A DNA stretch of 35,883 bases from an archaeon (GTDB lineage: Archaea; Thermoplasmatota; Thermoplasmata; Methanomassiliicoccales; Methanomethylophilaceae): NCBI GenBank assembly GCA_024399195.1, contig JAKSHW010000004.1, positions 1 to 35,883 on the forward strand. The letters are read 5' to 3'. Both the position numbers and the translations under genes were made by a program. Position 1 is the stretch's first letter. Each line of letters opens with the position of its first letter. Shown here piece after piece: positions 25,927-33,650 of the stretch. The notes beneath the pieces were generated by a model. It did no database searches. It was not told the DNA's origin and saw only the letters and a program-made list of their open reading frames with translations.

Positions 25927-25959
25927 TTGTCGGTTTGGATGATATGTCTAAACCGACAA
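25927..25959 (+). terminator. Hairpin terminator after the regulator gene
   Basis: A perfect 10-bp stem TTGTCGGTTT/AAACCGACAA with a 13-nt loop begins 6 bp after the stop, within a T-rich run on its 5' side. Confidence 0.6.
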
Positions 25960-25966
25960 AGAACCT

Positions 25967-25978
25967 AAATTTTATAAT
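25967..25978 (+). promoter_or_regulatory. TATA box of the CX5CX5C protein gene
   Basis: AATTTTATAAT lies about 40 nt before the ATG at 26016, so this gene is probably transcribed separately from the regulator, with a leader of roughly 15 nt that carries GAGGGTTAACA. Confidence 0.5.
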
Positions 25979-26015
25979 TCGACAGTTCATACATCCAAAT
26001 GATTGAGGGTTAACA

Positions 26016-26570
26016 ATGTCTGTCGACGGACCTGAAAAACCATTGGAAATCGTGAAGAACCTCAGAGGAGTCATTCACGCATTCTATCTCGGCAAAGATG
26101 TGCTCGACAAAATGAGAGACGAAGAAAACACCGTAAGGGCTGCAGGTGGAAACATCTCTGTAGATAACCAGGGTTTCAGTGAAGCTCTCAAACGTGACCA
26201 TGTCATTGCGATCATCAAAGATCCCAGGTTCAGGCCTCCGCCAGAGCCCACCGTCCTCCTGAAATCTGAAGACGGGACCATCCTCGGAACCGAAGTGTTC
26301 CCGTTCTCTGCAGATGAATACATGGAGAGGGACGATGTCGTATGGCTTTCCGACGCGTTTGTTCTTTTCCCCACTGTAAAAGGAAAAGGCGGAGAGACTT
26401 TCGTCATGCCCCCGGTCAGTTTCCCCGAACTGAACCCGTCGAACGGATGCAAAGACGTCGTTTCATGCAGTCCCGCACCCAGTTGCGACCTTATGATGAG
26501 ACAGGCCTACGAATATCCTGACGATTCCAGGCTTGCATCCGTCCTTATCGCATTCAACGATTGCAATTGA
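26016..26570 (+). CDS. Unknown protein with C-terminal CX5CX5C motif
   Basis: A 184-residue soluble protein that I do not recognise. The first 60 residues are helical and charged; the middle (about 61-140) looks beta-rich with a Pro-rich PRFRPPPEPT stretch. Near the end Cys145, Cys151 and Cys157 are spaced CX5CX5C, with another Cys183 two residues from the C-terminus. This pattern suggests a metal site or disulfides. It lies between the methanogen-type regulator and the mcr operon, has its own promoter and a GAGG ribosome binding site. A role linked to MCR is suggested only by location. Confidence 0.75.
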   Translation: MSVDGPEKPLEIVKNLRGVIHAFYLGKDVLDKMRDEENTVRAAGGNISVDNQGFSEALKRDHVIAIIKDPRFRPPPEPTVLLKSEDGTILGTEVFPFSADEYMERDDVVWLSDAFVLFPTVKGKGGETFVMPPVSFPELNPSNGCKDVVSCSPAPSCDLMMRQAYEYPDDSRLASVLIAFNDCN

Positions 26571-26579
26571 ATTTACCAA

Positions 26580-26595
26580 GGGGGTTCAAACCCCC
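26580..26595 (+). terminator. Hairpin after the CX5CX5C protein gene
   Basis: GGGGG-TTCAAA-CCCCC forms a 5-bp GC hairpin 10 bp after the stop codon. Confidence 0.5.
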
Positions 26596-26718
26596 ATCCC
26601 ACTTCTAGAGAAATTACAAACACGGAATATAACCGTTTTATTCAATCAAAATAAATTCAATTTTTTAATCATATTAATAATTTTTATTAAATAATCCGTA
26701 ATGGATTGAGTATTTTCT

Positions 26719-26763
26719 CACTTTCGGTCACTTTCGGTGACCTCCCCCGTTTAACATTATATA
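26719..26763 (+). promoter_or_regulatory. Operator-like repeat plus TATA box
   Basis: CACTTTCGGT occurs twice in tandem (26719-26728, 26729-26738). Overlapping it, GGTCAC and GTGACC (26726-26742) form a 6-bp inverted repeat with a 5-nt spacer. ATTATATA at 26756-26763 begins 13 bp further on. Predicted transcription would start near 26785-26790, where no obvious gene begins. Confidence 0.45.
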
Positions 26764-26885
26764 CCCCAGAAACATACAAAGTATTGTCAGATACAGACCA
26801 TGTGGGACCGAAAGACAAGACGTCTGTCTTTGGAAACATAGGTCGTAATGTATCGGAAACCATCAGTCCATCGGGATGTGGATAC

Positions 26886-26927
26886 GCCCGTCTGGGACCG
26901 AAGTTTATTGAAAAGTCCCAGACGGGC
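26886..26927. repeat. 13-bp perfect inverted repeat around a TATA-like core
   Basis: GCCCGTCTGGGAC (26886-26898) and GTCCCAGACGGGC (26915-26927) are exact inverse complements separated by 16 nt containing GTTTATTGAAAA. It ends 4 bp before a short open frame. It could be a DNA operator bracketing a promoter, or a strong RNA hairpin of a transcript started upstream. Confidence 0.85.
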
Positions 26928-26931
26928 ACCA

Positions 26932-27099
26932 ATGGTCAAAACCTGGTCATACGAAAAAGATCCCATCCAATGGGCGGGTGTTTCACGTCTCTATTTTCCG
27001 CCTTTGGTGAACAAAGCGTGTTTCAACACACAGAAGTCACACAAGGAATGTTCAAAACAAAAAATAACTAAAATACCCCTGCCCCAAAGGACAGGGTAA
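26932..27099 (+). CDS. Possible small protein (55 residues)
   Basis: An open frame begins 4 bp after the inverted repeat and about 25 nt after a TTTATTG element, the spacing of a leaderless gene. The product starts MVKTWSYEKDPIQW, contains Cys-X9-Cys with a nearby His (KACFNTQKSHKECSKQK) and is strongly basic toward the end. I recognise no family, and the frame could be chance in this AT-rich stretch. Confidence 0.3.
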   Translation: MVKTWSYEKDPIQWAGVSRLYFPPLVNKACFNTQKSHKECSKQKITKIPLPQRTG

Positions 27100-27125
27100 A
27101 TGGTTTACGGAACAAGGAAACTTGC

Positions 27126-27404
27126 TTATCCTCCGCCCGAGGGCATCATTTCGGTGATGTCTACTTCACGCTCCATCTTCTGGAGGTCATCAACGGAATC
27201 TCTGCCCTTGAACTCTTTGGACTCGCGTTCCTTGAATGAAGACGTCTTGTACTCACTGACATCGGCTGCAACGAGAGTGTCGGCGACATAGTAGAGATCG
27301 GTGCGGTCCAGCCTCATCCAGACCTTACCGTTCATCTCCTTGATATCGACAACCTTGCCTACGGTCGATGTTGGAGTGTATTTTACGACGTCTCCTACAT
27401 CCAT
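27126..27404 (-). CDS. DUF2098-like protein downstream of mcrA
   Basis: A 92-residue small beta protein. The first part (MDVGDVVKYTPTSTVGKVVDIKEMNGKVWMRLDRTDLYYVADTLV, shown in pieces elsewhere) resembles the methanogen DUF2098 family: VGDVVKY, TVGKVVDI and YYVADTL. The second half is charged and ends GGG. The ATG at 27404 lies 8 bp after the mcrA stop, so it is the last gene of the mcr operon. No function is established; the fold suggests a small binding or chaperone module. Confidence 0.72.
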   Translation of the reverse strand: MDVGDVVKYTPTSTVGKVVDIKEMNGKVWMRLDRTDLYYVADTLVAADVSEYKTSSFKERESKEFKGRDSVDDLQKMEREVDITEMMPSGGG

Positions 27405-27411
27405 GACTCGA

Positions 27412-29073
27412 TCATCCCTTGATGACTGCAGTCCTCTCTCCGGCAGGGACGAACTCCCTAAGTCCACCGCGTCCAATTTCCTTGGTGACGTTGGCGAAGT
27501 CGAAGACGAGGTCTTTGTCAGAGAAGGCAACCTTGATCAGGGGGCTTGCAACGAATGCATCGCCGCGGGCAAGGTGAGCTGCCTTGGGGATACCAGCGTA
27601 GCCGGACAGGTGTCCGACGTTCATGGCGTAGTTGGGGTAGTTGGGACCCCTAAGCTCCATGGGCAGACCCTCATCGGACCTGTATGCGTAGGAGTTAGCG
27701 GAACCGCACTGATCCTGAAGGTCGAATCCGTAGAATCCGAGCCTTCCGGTCCTCTCCTTGTGCTGGAGCATGGACTGGTACCAGGCGTTGAGACCGTTGT
27801 CGGCTACTCCGGTTGCCATTGCGACTGCAATACCGGTGGAAGCTGCGGTGACGGTGGCCCTCTGGGATCCTCCGAAGTGGGTCTCCATAACGGCGGGGTA
27901 TCTCTCGTACATCTCAAGGGCGTAGGAGGAAACCTGGTCAGCGAGTTTCATCTGTTTTGCGTAGTCGTCAGCTTTGACACCGCAGAATCCGCCGTATGCA
28001 TCTTTGATGAGGTCTACGGAGTGGTAGACGTAATCCTCAAGGATGTTGTCGGTGTAGGCAGCGGTAGCGTACTGGGTGAATCCGACACCACCAGACATGT
28101 ATCCACCGAGGTAGACCTGGTCGTAGATAGCTGCACCGAGAGCAACGGTCTCGAGGACAGCCCTTGCGGGGTCGTCGGGGTAGACACGGTCGGACTGGAC
28201 CATATCGTCGAGGAATCCGAAGGTGATTCCTCCGGGCTCGTTGGGTCCCCTGACACGCCTTGCGGGCATCATGGATCCCATGGTGATGGACTGGTGTTTT
28301 GCAGAGTATGCGAAGTCAGCGATGGCTGCCTCTCCTGCTGCGAGTTTGTAGGAGGAGATGAAAGCCATGGAGATCTGCATTGCAGCGTGCCTGGAGACGG
28401 TTGCTCCATCCATGAGCCTTCCGACCATGGTAGGTACGCGGACTGCCTGCATAAGGGTCTTTCCGATGGACTTCTTGAGTTTCTCGGCCTGCTCCTTGGG
28501 GAAGTTCTTGTTGATGTCGATGACGAACCTGGGGTCGATCTCATCAATAAGCTCATCGTCACCGGAGTAGACTTTGACGTAGGAGTCCTCTACGAGTGCA
28601 GGGTTGCACTCTGCCATGTGCTCCTGAACGACTGCTCCTCCAGGCATGGTGTGGTTGACGGTCTCGAGGTATGCGTTGATAGTCTCGGGGGTAACCTCTT
28701 TACCAAGCCTTTTCTGGATGGTCTGGTGAGGGGAGTCGAGTCCGACGAGGACGGTCCTCCTGATGTCATCCCATGCCTGCTGGATTGCAGGGTTGTTGAT
28801 GCAGTGAAGGTCATCGGCCTCAACGACGAGGTCAGTGTGGGAAAGCCTGTAGGGCATCCAGGACCTCTGTCCGAGGGGAACTCCGATATCCTCATTCATC
28901 ATGGGGAATCCACGTTTCTTGGCGATTTCGTCGGCTTTTGCCTGGAACTCGACTTTGCTCTTGGACTGTTTCCATCCGCCGTAGCAGTAGTACTTGGTCT
29001 CCATGCTGGTAGGTTCTTCCTTGAACTTTGCTTTGCATGCGTCAAGGAAAAGTTTCTCATCCTTTCCTGCCAT
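27412..29073 (-). CDS. mcrA: Methyl-coenzyme M reductase alpha subunit
   Basis: A 553-residue catalytic subunit of MCR, which joins methyl-CoM and coenzyme B to give methane and heterodisulfide with nickel cofactor F430. Visible sites: Gln150 in GGAVVQEHM (axial Ni ligand), His260 in AKHQS (methyl-histidine site), the [13 protein letters not shown] region with the methyl-arginine site, Tyr335 in [15 protein letters not shown], Gln404 in GGSQRA (methyl-glutamine site), and Gly449, Asp454, Cys456 in YGFDLQDQC (thioglycine, didehydroaspartate and methylcysteine sites in homologues). The ATG at 29073 with AGGTGAG upstream is preferred to a GTG 9 bp earlier. Confidence 0.98.
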   Translation of the reverse strand: MAGKDEKLFLDACKAKFKEEPTSMETKYYCYGGWKQSKSKVEFQAKADEIAKKRGFPMMNEDIGVPLGQRSWMPYRLSHTDLVVEADDLHCINNPAIQQAWDDIRRTVLVGLDSPHQTIQKRLGKEVTPETINAYLETVNHTMPGGAVVQEHMAECNPALVEDSYVKVYSGDDELIDEIDPRFVIDINKNFPKEQAEKLKKSIGKTLMQAVRVPTMVGRLMDGATVSRHAAMQISMAFISSYKLAAGEAAIADFAYSAKHQSITMGSMMPARRVRGPNEPGGITFGFLDDMVQSDRVYPDDPARAVLETVALGAAIYDQVYLGGYMSGGVGFTQYATAAYTDNILEDYVYHSVDLIKDAYGGFCGVKADDYAKQMKLADQVSSYALEMYERYPAVMETHFGGSQRATVTAASTGIAVAMATGVADNGLNAWYQSMLQHKERTGRLGFYGFDLQDQCGSANSYAYRSDEGLPMELRGPNYPNYAMNVGHLSGYAGIPKAAHLARGDAFVASPLIKVAFSDKDLVFDFANVTKEIGRGGLREFVPAGERTAVIKG

Positions 29074-29074
29074 T

Positions 29075-29851
29075 TCACTCACCTTTTACATCGAAGGGTC
29101 TGTATCCACCAAGGGTCCTGAGTTTGTGGATCCTTATGTAGAAGTCAACGACTTCTTTATCATCGTTCATGTCGTATCCGTCTGCCCTGAAGATGGTGGT
29201 CCTCTCTTTCAGGTCAGCCATGGGTGCGGGCTGTCCGACGTAGATCTTCTTGTCGAGGGGCAGTGCAACCTGGTCTTTGACGTACATGACTTCTTTCTTC
29301 TCGTCGTCCCAGAGGTACCTCTGCCATCCATCGAACATAAGTCCGTGCTCGTCGAGACGGCAAGAGTGTCCGTGAACGGTTGCTCCCCTGATACCGGTAA
29401 GTGCGGGATCAAAGGTCTCGTTGTCGAGAAGCTCTTTTGCGATCTGCTCGAGGTTCCTCTCACGGACCTCGATAATCTGCCTTCCAGAAAGGGTACCGGT
29501 GTCGATTCCTCTGTATCTGGAAAGGTACATCCATGCCCTCTGGTAGGGGGAGATGGGTGCGAAGTAAACGGAGTCGGCGAACTGGATGTACCTGATCCTG
29601 TCACCGGCTTTTGCTCCCTCAATGGGGACGACGAGTTTCCTGATGGGGCACTCGGGTTCGGTTGCCTCCTCGATGGGGGCGTGGATGGAACCGTATGCCT
29701 GACCGGGGGTCCTGTGTCCCATGAGCCTTACAACGTCATCCATGGGGATGTCGCGAAGTTTTTTAAGCTGAATCTTGGGGTCCAGGTATCTGCGCCTGTT
29801 CTGGGCAGGTTTGGACTCACCAGGGAAGAACTGTCTCTGATATTTTGCCAT
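29075..29851 (-). CDS. mcrG: Methyl-coenzyme M reductase gamma subunit
   Basis: A 258-residue subunit of the MCR hexamer that helps form the F430 and substrate channel. Typical segments are [13 protein letters not shown] at the start, [17 protein letters not shown] (about 44-60), [32 protein letters not shown] and [19 protein letters not shown]. Length is that of the family. The stop lies one base before the mcrA ATG. It follows mcrD by 2 bp, with no mcrC between. Confidence 0.97.
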   Translation of the reverse strand: MAKYQRQFFPGESKPAQNRRRYLDPKIQLKKLRDIPMDDVVRLMGHRTPGQAYGSIHAPIEEATEPECPIRKLVVPIEGAKAGDRIRYIQFADSVYFAPISPYQRAWMYLSRYRGIDTGTLSGRQIIEVRERNLEQIAKELLDNETFDPALTGIRGATVHGHSCRLDEHGLMFDGWQRYLWDDEKKEVMYVKDQVALPLDKKIYVGQPAPMADLKERTTIFRADGYDMNDDKEVVDFYIRIHKLRTLGGYRPFDVKGE

Positions 29852-29853
29852 AA

Positions 29854-30279
29854 TTAAGCACTCCTGTAATCATGAAGCGATGGTCTATACTTGGAATATC
29901 TGCCTACGTCAATGGTGTATCCGAAGGGGATGGTCTTGTCGCAAGCGGCTTTCAGCTCCTCTACAACTGCATTGAGCCCATCTTCGTCCTCTACGAGGAC
30001 CTCGATGTAGAATGCACCGACCAGACAATGAAGTTCGACCTCGCGTCCTGCGACGTGAATGATCTTACGTTCAGTGTGGTTGTTCATGTGTCCCTTTGCG
30101 GGACCGCTGTTGATCTTTGCGGGAAGGGATTCTCCCTGCATGTTGACCTGCCTGATGTGCTTGATACCCTCGATGGCGTTCAGAACGACTTCGGTGGTCT
30201 CGGCACTGAGCAACCTGTTGGTCATAATGCGGATTTCCGGAAGGGGAACGTTCGCATATTCTGCAGTAGGGGCGTACAT
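29854..30279 (-). CDS. mcrD: Methyl-coenzyme M reductase operon protein D
   Basis: A 141-residue accessory protein that associates with MCR and is thought to act as a chaperone in assembly or F430 loading. Signatures are PLPEIRIMTNRLLSAETTE (about 13-31), QVNMQGESLPAKINSGPAKG and a C-terminal ferredoxin-like half ending IPFGYTIDVGRYSKYRPSLHDY. It is 18 bp downstream of mcrB and 2 bp upstream of mcrG. Confidence 0.95.
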   Translation of the reverse strand: MYAPTAEYANVPLPEIRIMTNRLLSAETTEVVLNAIEGIKHIRQVNMQGESLPAKINSGPAKGHMNNHTERKIIHVAGREVELHCLVGAFYIEVLVEDEDGLNAVVEELKAACDKTIPFGYTIDVGRYSKYRPSLHDYRSA

Positions 30280-30297
30280 GTATAGACCTCTAACTCC

Positions 30298-31626
30298 TCA
30301 GACCTTAGTCTTGATCTTCTTAGCCTCAGCTCCGACGAACTGCATAGGCGTGTTGAACTCGGGCATTCCTCCGAAGACCTCTTTGAAGAGTCCGGAAGTG
30401 GCTTCTGCAGAGAAGAACTGGGTTCCACCGTCAAGGCAGTTTCCTGCGGTTACAGCGGGGATAAGGGTTCCTTTAGCATGCCTGGTAACGACGTGGTTTC
30501 CGTGGAACAGTCCAGGTCCTCCACCACCGTAGATGGAGTGGGAGAAGAAGGACATACCGACACCGACACCCTCCGCACGTCCGTAGTCGACTCCGGGGAG
30601 TCCAGACTCGTGCTCGAGAAGGTCGTTGTAGTAAAGAACAGTGGAGGGAACTCCCTGTGCTGCCCTTGCTGCACCGACGTTTACCATAACTGCGGCAACC
30701 TCTCCGGCTGCTGCGTATGCGTTCCAGAGGGGAAGGTCATCGGTGGTGTACACCTTGTATCCGGAGGGGAGAACCTCTTTGACACGGATGACTTTGTCCT
30801 CGATGGCGTGGGCCATAAGGGACTCGATAACAGTACCGACAGTACCGGTCTTACCGTTCTCTTTGACGAGAGTGTAGACGAGGTTGTTGGCGTTAAGTCC
30901 CTGGAATGCGAGGGACAGAAGGTGCTGTCTCTCGAAGGGTCCGACTGCATCTCCCATCTCGAATGCTGCACAGGTCTCGAAGATGGAGGAGAGTGCGGCA
31001 CCCTGCATTGCGTTCCTCTTGACGAGTGCAACGACGTGGTTGGACATGATGTTCCTAAGTGCAAATCCTGCTCCTTCGTTCATCTGGGGAACCTCAAGAA
31101 TGGTCTTGATGTTGGATCCGACGAAGTTGATGGTCTGGGGGTATTTACCCCATACAGCGGCTTTCACCATGTTGGCTTTGTACATGGGGATGTTGTAGAG
31201 GTCGATGATGGCCTCGGTGGTTGCAGCGGCGACGGCGGTGAATCCAGTGGTGTACTCGACTCCGGCGTCGGTCCTGGCCTCAGGAACGATAACGACAATG
31301 CTCTTGCCCTCGTTCATGATGGTGACGACGGTGTCGTCGTCCTCGGTAACCTGGACCATTTCTTTGATTTTTGCTGCAACTTTCTCTGCGTCAGCGACGA
31401 GAGGGACCTCGATCTCTTTACCCTGGATGATGCTTCCAGCGATTGCTCCGGTAGCCAGAGCTTTCTGGATGCCTGCAAGGCTAACTGCGATGGTCCTCTT
31501 GGTCAGAGAGGCAATTTTCTGGATTGCCTTGTTGCGCAAGGGACTGATGGCTTCGAGAGGCACATCTTTAGCGATGCGCTTTCCGTTGTCATCATACAGG
31601 TCTATTACGTCCTCGTATTTTGGCAT
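30298..31626 (-). CDS. mcrB: Methyl-coenzyme M reductase beta subunit
   Basis: A 442-residue subunit of the MCR hexamer. It starts MPKYEDVIDLYDDNGKRI, contains MSNHVVALVKRNAMQGAALSSIFE and, near 365-385, FFSHSIYGGGGPGLFHGNHVVTRH. That segment carries the conserved active-site tyrosine that faces the methyl-CoM pocket. A strong GGAGGT lies 8 nt before the ATG. It leads the operon mcrB-mcrD-mcrG-mcrA-DUF2098. Confidence 0.98.
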   Translation of the reverse strand: MPKYEDVIDLYDDNGKRIAKDVPLEAISPLRNKAIQKIASLTKRTIAVSLAGIQKALATGAIAGSIIQGKEIEVPLVADAEKVAAKIKEMVQVTEDDDTVVTIMNEGKSIVVIVPEARTDAGVEYTTGFTAVAAATTEAIIDLYNIPMYKANMVKAAVWGKYPQTINFVGSNIKTILEVPQMNEGAGFALRNIMSNHVVALVKRNAMQGAALSSIFETCAAFEMGDAVGPFERQHLLSLAFQGLNANNLVYTLVKENGKTGTVGTVIESLMAHAIEDKVIRVKEVLPSGYKVYTTDDLPLWNAYAAAGEVAAVMVNVGAARAAQGVPSTVLYYNDLLEHESGLPGVDYGRAEGVGVGMSFFSHSIYGGGGPGLFHGNHVVTRHAKGTLIPAVTAGNCLDGGTQFFSAEATSGLFKEVFGGMPEFNTPMQFVGAEAKKIKTKV

Positions 31627-31653
31627 ATTATACCTCCTTGTTCGATTCTAACA

Positions 31654-31675
31654 CGCGGAAAAAACAACTTCCGCG
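31654..31675 (-). promoter_or_regulatory. Hairpin in the mcr operon leader
   Basis: CGCGGAA and TTCCGCG arms with an 8-nt loop form a perfect 7-bp stem on the minus-strand transcript, about 20 nt upstream of the mcrB ribosome binding site. It may steady this highly expressed message or regulate translation. Confidence 0.5.
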
Positions 31676-31709
31676 CTCCTCTTGCAAGCCTCGTGAATGG
31701 TAATGCGCA

Positions 31710-31718
31710 ATATAAACC
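31710..31718 (-). promoter_or_regulatory. TATA box of the mcr operon
   Basis: GTTTATATT on the minus strand lies about 85-90 nt upstream of mcrB, predicting a start near 31685 and a leader of roughly 60 nt that contains the hairpin. A second TATA-like GTATATATAGG at 31823-31833 further upstream is an alternative promoter. Confidence 0.5.
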
Positions 31719-31902
31719 CATTGGGGAAAAGGCACAATCGGGACGAATAATCCTGATTTTTAACGGCGTTTGATTCCGATGGAAGATGCATCCATTCGAA
31801 AATTGTGATTCCGAATCGCCCTCCTATATATACCTTGTTTTTTTCGGAAGGTTTTTCCATAGGAGGACGACGGAATCAGGGGAATTGGGATTTTTCGGAG
31901 GA

Positions 31903-32616
31903 TCAGTCCCTTTTCGCCTTGGTCATGACCCCTTCGGAGTATCTGTCCAAGTGGGATACGTACTCCGGGATCCTGGCGTAGGGGATACCGATTGCCATCT
32001 CGTCGGCCTTCATATCGGTCTTCTTGCGGCATCCGAAGCATCCGATGGAGATGTTGGGTTTACCGGTGCATACGGGAACCGCACCGACATCCTCGCAGCA
32101 ACACTGGAAGGGAGATGTGGAGAACTGTACCCTTCCGCCTTCTGCAGCGGTCTCAAGGGGGACGATCCAATACACTTTTTCGGGGATGTCGACGATGTCC
32201 ACTATGTCGGGGACGAAATCGGCGTCCTTGAGGGGGCAGACGACCTCTCCGACCACTTTGAAGGGGACGATCATCCTCTCGGCTACCATCTTGGCGGCGG
32301 ATTCGGCAGAATCGTGCATTCCGACGCCTGCGTGGAACTGTCCGGTGGTGACCTTCTCGGGGGTCTCCATCATACCGAGGGCGGATGCACCGACATGGCA
32401 TGCCTGGTCCTCGAGGGAAAGGTACATGGAACTGCCGTTCTTGGCCGCGAACACCGCCTGACAGTGGCTGAGCTGTTTCTCGGGCCTGTTGTAACCTGCG
32501 GGGACCTCCTCCCCTTCCTTCAGGAGTTTGACGGCTACGGGTTCGTATCTGAGACCGATGACGGTCTTGATCTTGTCCGCGAACATGCGGTTGTCTTCCA
32601 ATACTTTGGAAACCAT
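31903..32616 (-). CDS. DUF169-family protein
   Basis: A 237-residue soluble protein of the DUF169 family, frequent in methanogens and other anaerobes but without known function. Signatures are YEPVAVKLLKEGEEVP (about 23-38), LSHCQAVFAAKNGSSMYLSLEDQACHVGASALGM (about 49-82) and the C-terminal IGCFGCRKKTDMKADEMAIGIP (about 190-211). It is cysteine-rich (CCCEDVG and CFGC), which hints at a metal or redox site. It is a single gene with a TATA-like element (AAATCATATATTAC) just upstream, on the same strand as mcr. Confidence 0.85.
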   Translation of the reverse strand: MVSKVLEDNRMFADKIKTVIGLRYEPVAVKLLKEGEEVPAGYNRPEKQLSHCQAVFAAKNGSSMYLSLEDQACHVGASALGMMETPEKVTTGQFHAGVGMHDSAESAAKMVAERMIVPFKVVGEVVCPLKDADFVPDIVDIVDIPEKVYWIVPLETAAEGGRVQFSTSPFQCCCEDVGAVPVCTGKPNISIGCFGCRKKTDMKADEMAIGIPYARIPEYVSHLDRYSEGVMTKAKRD

Positions 32617-32704
32617 GTCTGTTAATCTGTAATATATGATTTAAAACCGACCTTAACGATAGGTAAGGCCGTCAGGAGCCCTCTGGAAACGGTCTCCGAT
32701 AACG

Positions 32705-32713
32705 TTATTATTA
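32705..32713 (+). promoter_or_regulatory. TATA box of argF
   Basis: TTATTATTA lies 20-28 nt upstream of the argF ATG, the spacing of a leaderless transcript. Confidence 0.45.
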
Positions 32714-32732
32714 CATCTACCATGTTGCAACC

Positions 32733-33650
32733 ATGGGAAAAAGAAATCTGATATCAGTCCTTGATATGAAGGACGAGTGGCCCGCCCTTGTGGACCTCGC
32801 CATCAAACTCAAAGCAGAACGCGGTCACCACAACGACCCCCTCAAAGGCAAGACCCTCGCCATGATGTTCGAAAAACCCAGCACCAGGACCAGGACCTCT
32901 TTCGATATCGCCATCACCGAGCTCGGAGGACACGCCCTCTACCTCGATGTCACCAAGATGCAGATGGGCCACGGTGAGACCGTAGAGGATACCGCAAGGG
33001 TCCTCAGCCGCTTCGTACACGGTGTCATGTACCGTGCTTTCGACTACAAGATGATGGACAAGCTCGGAGAGTACACCACCGTCCCCGTCATCAGCGGTCT
33101 CGACGACCTCGAGCATCCCTGCCAGGCCCTCGCCGACATGGTCACCATCAAAGAGAAGTTCGACACCTTCAAGGGAAGGAAGCTCGTATACCTCGGAGAC
33201 GGAAACAACGTCTGCAACTCCCTTCTCTACGCATGCGCCATCATGGGTATCGACATGATCGCCTGCTGCCCTGCCACCAGGATGCCCAACGCGGAGATCA
33301 TGCTCGCGGCGGCCAAGATCGCAGAGGAGAACGGAAGCAAGATCATCGCATCCCACGACCCCAAAGAGGCGTGCGTCGGAGCCGACGTCCTCTACACCGA
33401 CACCTGGATCTCCATGGGAGACAACACCCCCGAGGAGCAGGCCATCAAGCTCTTCCAGGCGTACCAGATCAACGACGACCTCCTCTCCATCGCGAGCCCC
33501 GACTGCATCGTCATGCACTGCCTCCCCGCCCACAGGGAACAGGAGATCACCAACTCCGTCATCGAGGGCCCCCACAGCGTCGTCTTCGACCAGGCCGAGA
33601 ACAGGCTCCACGCACAGAAAGCGGTGCTTTACACCCTTCTCAAAGACTAA
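32733..33650 (+). CDS. argF: Ornithine carbamoyltransferase
   Basis: A 305-residue cytosolic enzyme that makes citrulline from ornithine and carbamoyl phosphate in arginine synthesis. Carbamoyl-phosphate motif STRTRTSFD (about 50-58), HPCQALADM (about 129-137), ornithine-binding SMGDNTPEEQ in place of SMG, and catalytic HCLPAHR (about 261-267). The SMG motif and lack of the aspartate-binding pattern favour ornithine over aspartate transcarbamylase. It is a single gene; its 3' end overlaps the convergent RecJ-like gene by 11 bp. Confidence 0.95.
   Translation: MGKRNLISVLDMKDEWPALVDLAIKLKAERGHHNDPLKGKTLAMMFEKPSTRTRTSFDIAITELGGHALYLDVTKMQMGHGETVEDTARVLSRFVHGVMYRAFDYKMMDKLGEYTTVPVISGLDDLEHPCQALADMVTIKEKFDTFKGRKLVYLGDGNNVCNSLLYACAIMGIDMIACCPATRMPNAEIMLAAAKIAEENGSKIIASHDPKEACVGADVLYTDTWISMGDNTPEEQAIKLFQAYQINDDLLSIASPDCIVMHCLPAHREQEITNSVIEGPHSVVFDQAENRLHAQKAVLYTLLKD

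Larger units (their letters stand above)
26596..26931. other. Structured AT-rich intergenic stretch
   Basis: No gene of normal size is supported here; the overlapping frames of 80-120 codons have poor protein character. The stretch holds a poly-A/T block (26600-26710), a tandem CACTTTCGGT repeat with the palindrome GGTCAC-tttcg-GTGACC, and a TATA box (26756-26763). An AAAGAC/GTCTTT inverted repeat around AGACGTCT (26810-26830) and a 13-bp perfect inverted repeat (26886-26927) follow. Together these look like an orphan promoter driving a small RNA or short message. Confidence 0.5.
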
